A stretch of 64,000 nt of DNA from an uncultured Duncaniella sp. Lineage in GTDB: Bacteria > Bacteroidota > Bacteroidia > Bacteroidales > Muribaculaceae. The notes beneath the pieces were generated by a model that saw only the letters and a list, made by a program, of their open reading frames with translations, ran no database searches and was not told the origin of the DNA. Shown here piece by piece: positions 17,059-25,777 of the stretch (positions are counted from its first letter, which is position 1; each line of letters starts with the position of its first letter). The position numbers were made by a program, and so were the translations under genes. The stretch covers positions 1-64,000 of the forward strand of contig CAJTRI010000012.1 in assembly GCA_910578615.1 (NCBI GenBank). The letters run 5' to 3'.

Positions 17059-19251
17059 ATGAAAGAAAACATTCAAAACATCTCCCCTATCCTTCTTATC
17101 AGGCGTCTCGTTGCCGGCATCGGTGATGAAAGCCGTCATGAAGATATGGCAAGATTGTTTGCAGCATACCGTGATGCGGCAAAATCCGGCAGGATTCCGT
17201 CAGCGTTACATGGAATAAACCCACTTTACAGGTCTTTACATACAGCTCTCACGTTATGTGACATGGTTTCTCCTGACAGAAACATGGTGATAGCCACACT
17301 GCTATACGAGTTGTGTGCGTCAGAAGCAATGACTGTGGAGAATGTAAGAGAAGGCTGGGACGAAGATGTGGCACGTCTGGTCAACGGACTTCTAAAAGTG
17401 ACATCACTTTATGGGAAGCAGTCAGCAGTAAAGACTGACAACTTCCGACATTTGCTTATGGCATTTGCCGAGGATATCCGTGTGATTATCATAATGATAG
17501 TCGACCGTCTGAGTCTGATGAGGCTCATTAATCATCATCCTGACGAAAAGTTTGTGGCCGATACGGCTTTCGAGGCCAGCTACCTCTATGCGCCACTGGC
17601 ACATCGTCTCGGACTGTACAAGATAAAGGGCGAACTCGAAGATCTTTCATTAAAATATACTTCGAGGGAGACATATACCAAGATAGCCAGAGAACTTAAC
17701 GAAACCAAGGTAGCCCGAGACGTCTATATAGCCGACTTTATAGCACCTGTAAGGGAAAAGCTTGAAAAGACAGGTCTTAAATATGAAATCAAGGGACGCA
17801 CAAAGTCTATCTTTTCAATCTGGAACAAACTTCGCAAACAGCAGGTGGAGATGTCCGGGATATATGACCTTTTTGCCATACGTATCATTCTTGATGTTCC
17901 TATGGAAGAGGAAAAATCAGAGTGTTGGAAGGTTTTCTCCATCGTTACCGATATGTACACTCCGAATCCGAAGCGACTCAAAGACTGGTTGTCCATACCA
18001 AAAAGCAACGGATATGAGTCCCTGCATACAACCGTGATGGGGCCGGGCAACAAATGGGTCGAGGTGCAGATTCGCACACGACGCATGGATCTTGTGGCAG
18101 AAAAAGGCCTTGCCGCCCACTGGCGTTACAAGGGAATAAAGAGTGAGGGTGAACTTGACGCATGGATGAACAATGTGCGTGACATTCTTGAGACGGCTGA
18201 CGGCCCGATGGAGTTGATGAAAAACTTCAAGATGGATTTATATGACAAAGAAGTTTTCGTCTTTACTCCACGAGGAGACCTGCATCGTCTTCCCCTCGGT
18301 GCCTCGGTGCTTGATTTCGCCTTTGCCATACATTCCAAGATAGGTTGTTCATGTGTGGGCGCAAAGGTGAACGGACGTAACCGCAAACTCACCTATAAGC
18401 TGCATTCGGGTGATACAGCCGAGATTATCACCGCCCCGGGGCAGGCCCCGAAACAGGACTGGCTAAACTTCGTGGTCACATCAAAGGCCCGAAACAAGAT
18501 ACGTCAGACTCTGAACGAGCGGGCTAACCGATCTTCTGAGTTCGGACGAGAACTGCTACAACGCAGGTGTAAGAACCGAAAGATAGAGCTTGAAGAAGGC
18601 CTGTTGATGCGTGCTATAAAAAAACTCGGCTACCGCACGGTAACGGATTTCTATAAAGCTATCGCAGATGAGAGCATTGATGTCAATGATGTGATAGCGA
18701 CCTATGAGCTTCTTGGCAACAGTGACGGCAAATCAGAGGAACATCGGTCAGCACAGGAATTCGAGCTTCAAGACCCGATGGATCGCCCCGGAGATATGAA
18801 TGGCGAGGTGCTCGTGATCGGAGACAATATAAAGGGGCTTAACTACAAATTGTCAAAATGTTGCAACCCTATTTTCGGGGACGATGTGTTCGGGTTTGTG
18901 TCAGCCGAGGGCGTCGTCAAGATTCATCGCAACGATTGTCCAAATGCCGCCCACATACGTGAACGGTATCCCTACCGTATAATACGTACCAGATGGTCAG
19001 GCAAGACCGGCAATAAGTTCGCAGCCACAATCAGAATCGTCGGTCAGGATGACATAGGGATTGTTACAAACATAACGTCCATCATCAACCGGGAGAAAGA
19101 TATGTCTCTAAGAAACATATCTATCGAAAGTCACGACGGTATCTTCTCCGGCTTTCTGATACTTGGTGTAAACGACACATCGGCACTTTCTAATATTATA
19201 AAAAAGATTAAAACCGTAAAAGGTATTAAAGATGTCCAACGTAGCAATTAA
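17059..19251 (+). CDS. relA: RelA/SpoT-family (p)ppGpp synthetase with degenerate hydrolase domain
   Basis: A 730-residue long RSH protein. The N-terminal HD region has lost its key residues: the HD pair is Y83-E84 (LLYELCAS), the following acidic pair is gone, and the DRLHNMR motif reads DRLSLMR (D149 kept). The synthetase domain looks intact: GRTKSIFSIWNKL (about 246-258), D270 in IYDLFAIRI, IPKSNGYESLHT and E335 in VEVQIRT. A TGS domain (about 415-475), a Cys-rich middle region (KCCNP) and a C-terminal ACT domain follow. It is therefore predicted to synthesise (p)ppGpp but not degrade it, like E. coli RelA. It overlaps the next gene by 20 nt. Confidence 0.9.
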   Translation: MKENIQNISPILLIRRLVAGIGDESRHEDMARLFAAYRDAAKSGRIPSALHGINPLYRSLHTALTLCDMVSPDRNMVIATLLYELCASEAMTVENVREGWDEDVARLVNGLLKVTSLYGKQSAVKTDNFRHLLMAFAEDIRVIIIMIVDRLSLMRLINHHPDEKFVADTAFEASYLYAPLAHRLGLYKIKGELEDLSLKYTSRETYTKIARELNETKVARDVYIADFIAPVREKLEKTGLKYEIKGRTKSIFSIWNKLRKQQVEMSGIYDLFAIRIILDVPMEEEKSECWKVFSIVTDMYTPNPKRLKDWLSIPKSNGYESLHTTVMGPGNKWVEVQIRTRRMDLVAEKGLAAHWRYKGIKSEGELDAWMNNVRDILETADGPMELMKNFKMDLYDKEVFVFTPRGDLHRLPLGASVLDFAFAIHSKIGCSCVGAKVNGRNRKLTYKLHSGDTAEIITAPGQAPKQDWLNFVVTSKARNKIRQTLNERANRSSEFGRELLQRRCKNRKIELEEGLLMRAIKKLGYRTVTDFYKAIADESIDVNDVIATYELLGNSDGKSEEHRSAQEFELQDPMDRPGDMNGEVLVIGDNIKGLNYKLSKCCNPIFGDDVFGFVSAEGVVKIHRNDCPNAAHIRERYPYRIIRTRWSGKTGNKFAATIRIVGQDDIGIVTNITSIINREKDMSLRNISIESHDGIFSGFLILGVNDTSALSNIIKKIKTVKGIKDVQRSN

Positions 19252-20071
19252 ATTAGCCCCTTTCTTATTTGCATTATCTGTTATATCCTGTTCTGGTAAC
19301 GGGGACAAAGCAAAAGCGGAGGCCCTTCTAACAAACGCCCGCAATGCCGTAGGTAATGGAGACTATGCCATGGCGCTTGCCCTGACAGATTCTATAAAGA
19401 GAACTTATCCAAAAGAAATAGATATCCGTAGAGAAGCCCTGCATGTAGCGGCAACTGCCACAGAAGGATTGACTGTCAGAACCCTTGAATCGGCGGATTC
19501 TACCCTCGCGGTTCTCGGAGTAAAAGGTGACTCTCTGAGCCGTCTCATCAAATTTGTACAAAATCCAGTAGAAGGATATTATGTCGGAGCAAAGGCTGAT
19601 CCTGCGGTGGTTACCAGCTCTACCGGCATCCAAGCCCGTGTATCTCCTGACGGACAATTTTATATACTGTCATATATACCTGTCAGCAAAGGTGTGAAAA
19701 GCACCTCTGTCTCAGTAGGCAGTAATGGCAAAAATGCCCATACTTCCACTATCGAACATGATGGTGAGCGTAATGACCGCTCTATGGGGACAGAGATTAT
19801 AACGTTCATGGGGGTAGAGTGTGACGATTTAGGACGCTTCTTATTCGAACATCGTAACGAACCTGTTTCCCTCACATTTAATGGGGCAAAAAGTTTTACC
19901 ATACCGCTGCCGTCTGCACAAGCCGAAGAGATTGCCACTATGTATGAATATTCTATGACAGTCCGCGATGCAAAGATTGCTTCGATTGAGAAAGAACGGC
20001 TTACACGTGCTCTCGAAATAGCACGTTCCCAGTCTGCACGAACATTTGTTGAAAAAGACAGCGTGAAATGA
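19232..20071 (+). CDS. hypothetical lipoprotein
   Basis: A 279-residue protein not recognised as a named family. The N-terminus has a signal peptide ending in a lipobox, LSVISC, with Cys at about residue 20. After that comes a helical segment typical of tetratricopeptide-like repeats (KAEALLTNARNAVGNGDYAMALALTDSIKRTYP), then a beta-rich middle and a charged C-terminal helix. It begins inside the 3' end of the RelA-type gene and overlaps the YihY gene by 4 nt (ATGA), so the three are translationally linked. Confidence 0.72.
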   Translation: MSNVAIKLAPFLFALSVISCSGNGDKAKAEALLTNARNAVGNGDYAMALALTDSIKRTYPKEIDIRREALHVAATATEGLTVRTLESADSTLAVLGVKGDSLSRLIKFVQNPVEGYYVGAKADPAVVTSSTGIQARVSPDGQFYILSYIPVSKGVKSTSVSVGSNGKNAHTSTIEHDGERNDRSMGTEIITFMGVECDDLGRFLFEHRNEPVSLTFNGAKSFTIPLPSAQAEEIATMYEYSMTVRDAKIASIEKERLTRALEIARSQSARTFVEKDSVK

Positions 20072-21432
20072 AAAAGGGTAATAATCAATCTGATCCTGGT
20101 CAAAAAGGTATAATTGACAGAATCAAGGAGAAAGCTATGTCTTGGTGGGAGTATGGTTCAGACGGGGTGTGGAGCGACCATCGTGACACACTTAAAGTCA
20201 AGACTGTTAAGACCCTTAACCTTACTGTGCGTACATTTCTAAATAGTGATTTGCAAAGTAAGGCATGTGCTATGACATACAGGACAATGCTTGCCGTAGT
20301 CCCGGCTCTGGCATTGCTCTTTGCCATAGGGCGTGGATTCGGATTCCAGAATATCCTGCAAAATCAGTTGTACAATTATTTCCCGTCCCAACATCGTGCC
20401 CTTGAAATGGCGTTTTCATTTGTAGATTCTTGTCTCGCACAGGCTTCTGAGGGAATATTCGTCGGGGTCGGATTGGTTTTTCTTTTATGGACTATCGTGT
20501 CACTTCTGAGCAGTGTGGAAGAGACCTTCAATCAGGTATGGGGTGTGCCATATGAGAGATCCTTCTTTCGTAAGATGACAGATTATCTTGCCATATGTAT
20601 CATACTCCCCGTGCTTATGATCTGTTCCGGTGGTTTGCAGATATTCATGTCTACCACTATCCAGAGACTTCTGCCGTTTGACTTTCTTTCCCCTGTACTT
20701 GGATTCTCTCTTGATGTTGCCAGTATCGTCTTCACATGGCTCTTTTTTGCCGGAGCCTATATGCTGATTCCCAATGCGAAGGTGAGATTTAAGAATGCAA
20801 TCCTTGCAGGAGTCCTGGCTGGCACGGCCTTTCAATTACTGCAATGGCTCTTTATAAACGGACAAATGGGTGTGGCAAAATACAATGCCATCTACGGTTC
20901 GTTCTCATTCCTGCCTTTGATGCTTCTATGGATGCAGTTCTCATGGCTCATCACACTGGCCGGCGCATTGATTTGCAGTTCCGCCCAGAATATAAGTATG
21001 TTCAGTTTTGACAGGCAGATAAGGAATATATCAGCGGATTATACACGCAAGGTAACTTTATCTGTTCTATACGTGATTCTCAAACGCTTCCGCGACCGTC
21101 AGACACCGATGAATACAGAACAGCTTTCTGTCTCATGCGGAATACCTATCCGCCTTGTAAGATTGGTAACTGACAGATTACTGGCATGCGGTCTTGTGAT
21201 ACGCGTGATTACCGACAACAATATGGATGACCGTGACGAGCTTCCTATGCAACCATCCATGAGCATAGAACAATATACCATAGCGAATGTGATAACGACG
21301 CTGCATACATATGGCGAGAAGGATTTCATTCCCGATCTGGAAAAGAAATTTCCGCAAGTGATGCAGCAATGTGACAGACTCACGGAATCAGTCAGAAAAT
21401 CCACATCGGACACACTACTTGTAAATCTCTAA
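20068..21432 (+). CDS. YihY/BrkB-family inner-membrane protein
   Basis: A 454-residue member of the YihY (once called RNase BN) family, with about six membrane segments between roughly residues 75 and 310. Conserved stretches include SKACAMTYRTMLAVVPALALLFAI, SSVEETFNQVWGV and YGSFSFLPLMLLWMQFSW. The C-terminal 130 residues are soluble and look like a winged helix (TPMNTEQLSVSCGIPIRLVRLVTDRLLACGLV). This extension is longer than in the E. coli protein. The molecular function is unknown; the family is not a nuclease. The ATGA overlap couples it to the upstream lipoprotein. Confidence 0.85.
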   Translation: MKKGNNQSDPGQKGIIDRIKEKAMSWWEYGSDGVWSDHRDTLKVKTVKTLNLTVRTFLNSDLQSKACAMTYRTMLAVVPALALLFAIGRGFGFQNILQNQLYNYFPSQHRALEMAFSFVDSCLAQASEGIFVGVGLVFLLWTIVSLLSSVEETFNQVWGVPYERSFFRKMTDYLAICIILPVLMICSGGLQIFMSTTIQRLLPFDFLSPVLGFSLDVASIVFTWLFFAGAYMLIPNAKVRFKNAILAGVLAGTAFQLLQWLFINGQMGVAKYNAIYGSFSFLPLMLLWMQFSWLITLAGALICSSAQNISMFSFDRQIRNISADYTRKVTLSVLYVILKRFRDRQTPMNTEQLSVSCGIPIRLVRLVTDRLLACGLVIRVITDNNMDDRDELPMQPSMSIEQYTIANVITTLHTYGEKDFIPDLEKKFPQVMQQCDRLTESVRKSTSDTLLVNL

Positions 21433-21437
21433 ATAAT

Positions 21438-21812
21438 ATGAAAGAAGTAATCTCCACATCTGCTGCTCCCGCAGCTATCGGCCCTTACAGCCAGGCAATC
21501 AAAACCGGCAACATGCTTTTTTGCTCGGGCCAGATTCCGGTTAATCCCGCTACCGGCGAAATACCCGAAGGTATCGAATCACAGACACGTCAGGCTCTTG
21601 ACAATGTCAAGGCTCTCCTTGCAGCCGCAGGAACCTCGATTGACAACGTGGTCAAGACGACGGTGTTTCTTGCTGACATGAGTCTGTTCGGGGCAATGAA
21701 TTCAGTTTATGCCGAAGTGTTCACAGAACCTTTCCCCGCACGTTCGGCAGTCGCAGTCCGTGAATTGCCAAAACAAGTTCTTGTCGAAGTGGAAGTAATT
21801 GCCGCTCTCTGA
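21438..21812 (+). CDS. ridA: RidA family reactive intermediate deaminase
   Basis: A 124-residue enamine/imine deaminase that clears 2-aminoacrylate released by PLP enzymes. Typical residues are present: the N-terminal PAAIGPYSQAI, CSGQIPVNPATGE, the substrate-binding Arg102 in FPARSAVAV and the C-terminal VEVEVIAAL. Family length is normal. It sits 5 nt after the YihY gene and ends at a terminator. Confidence 0.93.
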   Translation: MKEVISTSAAPAAIGPYSQAIKTGNMLFCSGQIPVNPATGEIPEGIESQTRQALDNVKALLAAAGTSIDNVVKTTVFLADMSLFGAMNSVYAEVFTEPFPARSAVAVRELPKQVLVEVEVIAAL

Positions 21813-21836
21813 TTTTAACCCTTGAATGTAAAAACT

Positions 21837-21875
21837 AAGAAACCTTCGGTATCGTCACGATGCCGAAGGTTTCTT
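21837..21875. terminator. bidirectional terminator between ridA and degP
   Basis: An 18-bp stem (21837-21854 / 21858-21875) with one G-U wobble and a 3-nt loop. The core AAGAAACCTTCGG is followed on the plus side by a T-rich stretch. It lies between convergent genes. Confidence 0.82.
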
Positions 21876-21942
21876 AATTTTTAGCTACTGCCTTGAATCA
21901 ATAATAAACCGTTTGAATATTGTACCTTATCTTGTCATATCT

Positions 21943-23490
21943 TTATTCAGCTGTAAGATCCACTGCATATACACCTCGCTTGCCGGTTGGATAAACACCA
22001 CGCAGTATCATGAGTTTCTCCTCTCCGTTGCCCTTCATGATAGCCTTGTATATCTTCTCGACATCATCAGGTGAAGATACGCGGTTATCATTAATCGAGT
22101 AGATAATGAATCCCGGCCGCACACCGCTGTCTCGGAACATCCCGTCTTTAAGATCCACGATCTGGACACCGCCGGAGAGTCCGAGCTGGCGTAGGGTTGA
22201 TTCGTCAACCTTCTTGAAGGCACATCCGAGGTCTGTAAAATCACCCGGCTTGGTGACAGTGGTTGTCCCTTGGTTGTTGAGAAGTTTGACTTCGACATCT
22301 TTGGTGGCATTATCACGCACATATGTAACCTTGATTTTGTCACCGGGACGATATTTTGCAACCTGTTCCTGCAACTGCGCCACATTTCCAGTCTGTACCC
22401 CATTGACAGCTGTTATGACGTCACCTTCTTTGATACCTGCCTCGCGTGCTGAGGAACGATCATTCACCGAGTTGACATACACACCTTTTGTTACCGCAGT
22501 CACACCTTTCTCCTTGGCTATGTCATTGGTGAGATCTGATATGGCTATTCCAAGAACCGCACGCTGGACAGTGCCGAACTGGCGAAGGTCGTTCACGACT
22601 TTTTTTACAATGGTAGTCGGTATGGCAAAAGAATATCCGGCATAATTTCCAGTCTGTGAGTATATGGCCGTATTGATACCTATCAGTTCGCCGTTGAGGG
22701 TGACAAGCGCGCCTCCCGAGTTACCCGGATTTACGGCTGCGTCAGTCTGAATATAACTTTCTATACCCATAGGGCGTGAATGTGTCGTACCGGCTATGCT
22801 ACGGGCCTTGGCCGATACAATTCCAGTCGTCACGGTAGAAGTGAATCCGAAAGGATTGCCTACTGCAAGCACCCACTCTCCTACTTTGAGTGATTCACTG
22901 TCACCCATGGGAATCACAGGTAGCTGTGAGGCATCAATCTTGATAAGGGCAAGATCGGTCATCGGATCAGTCCCGATGACGGTTGCATCAAAAGTCCTGT
23001 TATCATTGAGTGTCACTTCGAGCCTTTCGGCTTCGTCAATGACATGGTTATTGGTTACAATGTAGCCGTCAGGTGTTATTATTACTCCTGAACCCAACCC
23101 GAGTTGTTGCTCACGCGGTTGCGCCTGTTCGGGCTGTTGGCGATGGCGGTTACCGCCGGGAGACCCGAAGAAGTATTCAAAGAAAGGATCCTCGAAGAAT
23201 CCACCACCGCTCCGATTGCCACGAGAGTAACCACGTGGTGTGACATAGCTTTTGATGGATACCACGCCATTGATGGTACTCTCTGCGGCCTCGGAGAAGT
23301 CAGTGGAAGTAGCGGGCGAATGACCCACCGTGTAGAATCCGCCTGTCGAGGGATTCTGTGAGGAAGAGGAGAATGTGCATTGGTCACTGCCGGATCCTGT
23401 GAAGGATTGCTTCATGGCCACGGTTGTGACTGCCGAAGAAATAACGGCGGTACCTGCGGCCAACAGTAGTATTTTTCCTGTAAGTTTCAT
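21943..23490 (-). CDS. degP: Do/DegP-family periplasmic serine endoprotease
   Basis: A 515-residue HtrA protease with a signal peptide or anchor (ILLLAAGTAVISSAVTTVA), a Gly/Arg-rich stretch and the trypsin-like domain. The triad is H149 (NNHVI), D179 (DLALIKI) and S258 (GNSGGAL). Two C-terminal PDZ domains follow (about residues 300-390 and 415-510; PGDKIKVTYVRD marks the first). It handles misfolded envelope proteins. It is monocistronic, with its own promoter. The gene could equally be named degQ or htrA. Confidence 0.93.
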   Translation of the reverse strand: MKLTGKILLLAAGTAVISSAVTTVAMKQSFTGSGSDQCTFSSSSQNPSTGGFYTVGHSPATSTDFSEAAESTINGVVSIKSYVTPRGYSRGNRSGGGFFEDPFFEYFFGSPGGNRHRQQPEQAQPREQQLGLGSGVIITPDGYIVTNNHVIDEAERLEVTLNDNRTFDATVIGTDPMTDLALIKIDASQLPVIPMGDSESLKVGEWVLAVGNPFGFTSTVTTGIVSAKARSIAGTTHSRPMGIESYIQTDAAVNPGNSGGALVTLNGELIGINTAIYSQTGNYAGYSFAIPTTIVKKVVNDLRQFGTVQRAVLGIAISDLTNDIAKEKGVTAVTKGVYVNSVNDRSSAREAGIKEGDVITAVNGVQTGNVAQLQEQVAKYRPGDKIKVTYVRDNATKDVEVKLLNNQGTTTVTKPGDFTDLGCAFKKVDESTLRQLGLSGGVQIVDLKDGMFRDSGVRPGFIIYSINDNRVSSPDDVEKIYKAIMKGNGEEKLMILRGVYPTGKRGVYAVDLTAE

Positions 23491-23548
23491 ATTTGGTGAT
23501 CTGGTTGTTTTATTATCATTTTTTACACTTATGACGGCAAAAACGATG

Positions 23549-23556
23549 CAAAGTTA
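23549..23556 (-). promoter_or_regulatory. -7 box of degP
   Basis: TAACTTTG on the minus strand. The leader to degP is about 55 nt. No TTTG was seen at the expected -33 spacing, so an alternative sigma factor or an activator is possible. Confidence 0.5.
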
Positions 23557-23650
23557 CATCCAGAGACAATAGTTTAAAATATTTTAATAACATATTCTGT
23601 GATTTAAAAGTTATTTGCAGTTTATTCAAGGCTGTTTGAAAATTTCTTAA

Positions 23651-23658
23651 TAACTTTG
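23651..23658 (+). promoter_or_regulatory. -7 box of the NlpC/P60 gene, very close to the start codon
   Basis: TAACTTTG ends 8 nt before the ATG at 23667, predicting a leader of only about 5 nt. The nearest TTTG (23635-23638) is 12 nt upstream, too close for a standard -33. Confidence 0.45.
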
Positions 23659-23666
23659 CGACTACT

Positions 23667-24476
23667 ATGTCACACCATCTGTCTATTTATGTCATATTCA
23701 TGTCAGTTGTTTTCGGGCTGGCATTGTCATCCTGTGGTTCCTCTAAGACTGTAACGACAGTCCGTGGATCAGGAGGAAAAGACTCGTCTTCTCGACCCGT
23801 ATCGGTAAGCAATCTCGACCCTATGGCCAAAATCCTGATCAAAGAGGCTGAAAGCTGGATCGGTACACCTTACAGGTATGGAGGTAACGACCGTGGAGGC
23901 GTTGACTGCTCTGGATTTGTCACTCAGGTATATAAGCGTGCCCTTGATATAAAGCTACCCCGCACATCCCGTGAACAGAGTGAATTTTGTCAGAAGATCA
24001 ACAAATCAAACCTGACCCCCGGAGATCTTGTGTTTTTCCGTACAACTCGCGGCAGTAACAGGGTTTCACATGTAGGAATATTTGTAGGTGACAATCAGAT
24101 GATACATTCTTCTACGTCCAAGGGTGTTATCTATACCGATATTACATCGGATTACTATATGAAGACATTTGCCGGAGCCGGAAAGGTAGGCCCGTATCAT
24201 GCCATGTTGTCAAAAGAAACAAAGTCAGAAGAACCGGCAAAATCTGAGAAGAAAAATAGAAAACCAAAAGAAAATACAGAGTCTGATAAAAGTTCGGAAG
24301 ACAAACATGATGACATCCATATCTCTCCGATGGAATCTCCCACCGGCTACACTCTGACACCTGTATCTTCTTTGCCCACGCGTACAACGACGGTACAGAC
24401 AACATCTTCCACAGAACCAACGCCAGATGATGCACGTGCTGCCGTCCTTAACTCATTAGTTGAAAAAGAATTTTAA
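23667..24476 (+). CDS. NlpC/P60 family cell-wall peptidase lipoprotein
   Basis: A 269-residue C40-family endopeptidase that cleaves peptide cross-links in peptidoglycan. The signal peptide ends in the lipobox LALSSC with Cys23, so it is probably anchored to the outer membrane. The catalytic set is C81 (GGVDCSGFV), H135 (VSHVGIFV) and H147 (MIHSST). The last 80 residues are a Lys/Glu/Ser/Thr-rich low-complexity tail. Its stop overlaps the next start (TAATG), which suggests coupled translation with the M16 gene. Confidence 0.9.
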   Translation: MSHHLSIYVIFMSVVFGLALSSCGSSKTVTTVRGSGGKDSSSRPVSVSNLDPMAKILIKEAESWIGTPYRYGGNDRGGVDCSGFVTQVYKRALDIKLPRTSREQSEFCQKINKSNLTPGDLVFFRTTRGSNRVSHVGIFVGDNQMIHSSTSKGVIYTDITSDYYMKTFAGAGKVGPYHAMLSKETKSEEPAKSEKKNRKPKENTESDKSSEDKHDDIHISPMESPTGYTLTPVSSLPTRTTTVQTTSSTEPTPDDARAAVLNSLVEKEF

Positions 24477-25777
24477 TGATTCAATTCCCAGATCGTTCCA
24501 AAGCCCCCGAGCTACATTCATTCGGAACTCTATCTCTTGATAACCCGGATACCGAGGTTCTTACCAACGGTATGAATGTCCATTTTTTTACAAATCCTGA
24601 TATAGAGGTGTGCCGTATGTCAGTAGCCATCCCCGGAGGTGAGGCTGAAACAAGTCCAGACGGAGCTTTAAGGGTTGTGGCTCCGGCATTATCCGAGGGA
24701 ACCATTCACCATTCAGGATCTGATCTTGCATCTCTTCTTGAAGATTATGGCGCGTGGAGCGGAGCTTCTTTATCAACCCATTATACTATATATTCTGTCA
24801 GCTGTCTGACCCGTCATCTTCCTAGACTTCTTCCATTAATAAAAGAGGTTGTATTTGAGCCATCGTTCGAAGAAAACGCAATGTCCCAACTAACAGAAAG
24901 TATTGCCGCCCGAAACGAGCTTGACAGGTGCAAGGTGGAGTGGCAGGCGTCTGAAGCGTTGAAACAAAAAATATATGGAGATTTATCTCCTCTTTCAGTA
25001 TCTCCGACACCTGACGAAATAAGGGCTGTAACCTCGACCATGCTTAAAGAGGCTCATTCCCAACGTCTCAATCCAACGGAAATGCATATATTTTTGTCAG
25101 GCGGCATAACAAAAGATATTATTGACGGCACAAGGGACATCTTTGGCTCGCTCATATATGACTGTGATACTTCGATTCGGGGATTACATTTTCCTGTCTA
25201 TGACGGAAGTCGGGAGATTTTTACCGAAATGCCGGACTCGCTTCAAAGTGCTTTGGCCATGGCGATTCCATCAGTAGGACGAGACCATCCTGACTTTGTG
25301 GCTTTGAGAATGGCCGTCATAGCACTCGGAGGATATTTCGGGAGTCGCCTAATGATGAACATTCGTGAAGAAAAGGGCCTTACCTATGGTATAGGCTCGG
25401 CCCTTGTAGGCTATCGGGAAAAAAGTTTTATATCAATTACGACTCAGACGGCAACAGAATACGTTGAAGAAGTCAGAAAGGAAATTCTGTATGAAATCGA
25501 ACGAATGAAAGATCCGGCAAGCTATACGCCTGACGAACTTGACAGACTTGGATTTTACATTCTTTCGTCATTGGCATCGTCTCTTGACACACCTTTCTCT
25601 CGAATGGACTTATGGCAAAGTTACTTCCTGTCTGGAGCCCCAGACGGGTATTTTGCAGCTCAAGATTATCTGGCCCGAAATCTATCCGCCGAAACATTGG
25701 CAGAGATGGCTCGGAAATATTTTGACAGAGATATGTTGTTCTGTTCTATTGCGGGACGAGAAATCTCAAGGCTGTAA
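24476..25777 (+). CDS. M16-family peptidase-like protein lacking the zinc site
   Basis: A 433-residue protein with the two-domain insulinase/pitrilysin fold. The C-terminal half carries the family signature GGYFGSRLMMNIREEKGLTYGIGS. The inverted zinc motif HxxEH expected near residues 66-70 is replaced by RVVAP (in GALRVVAPALSEGT), so it is probably not a protease on its own. Related inactive M16 subunits pair with an active partner, but none is adjacent here. No signal peptide is seen. The gene is TAATG-coupled to the NlpC/P60 gene and overlaps the convergent phosphatase gene by 12 nt. Confidence 0.85.
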   Translation: MIQFPDRSKAPELHSFGTLSLDNPDTEVLTNGMNVHFFTNPDIEVCRMSVAIPGGEAETSPDGALRVVAPALSEGTIHHSGSDLASLLEDYGAWSGASLSTHYTIYSVSCLTRHLPRLLPLIKEVVFEPSFEENAMSQLTESIAARNELDRCKVEWQASEALKQKIYGDLSPLSVSPTPDEIRAVTSTMLKEAHSQRLNPTEMHIFLSGGITKDIIDGTRDIFGSLIYDCDTSIRGLHFPVYDGSREIFTEMPDSLQSALAMAIPSVGRDHPDFVALRMAVIALGGYFGSRLMMNIREEKGLTYGIGSALVGYREKSFISITTQTATEYVEEVRKEILYEIERMKDPASYTPDELDRLGFYILSSLASSLDTPFSRMDLWQSYFLSGAPDGYFAAQDYLARNLSAETLAEMARKYFDRDMLFCSIAGREISRL

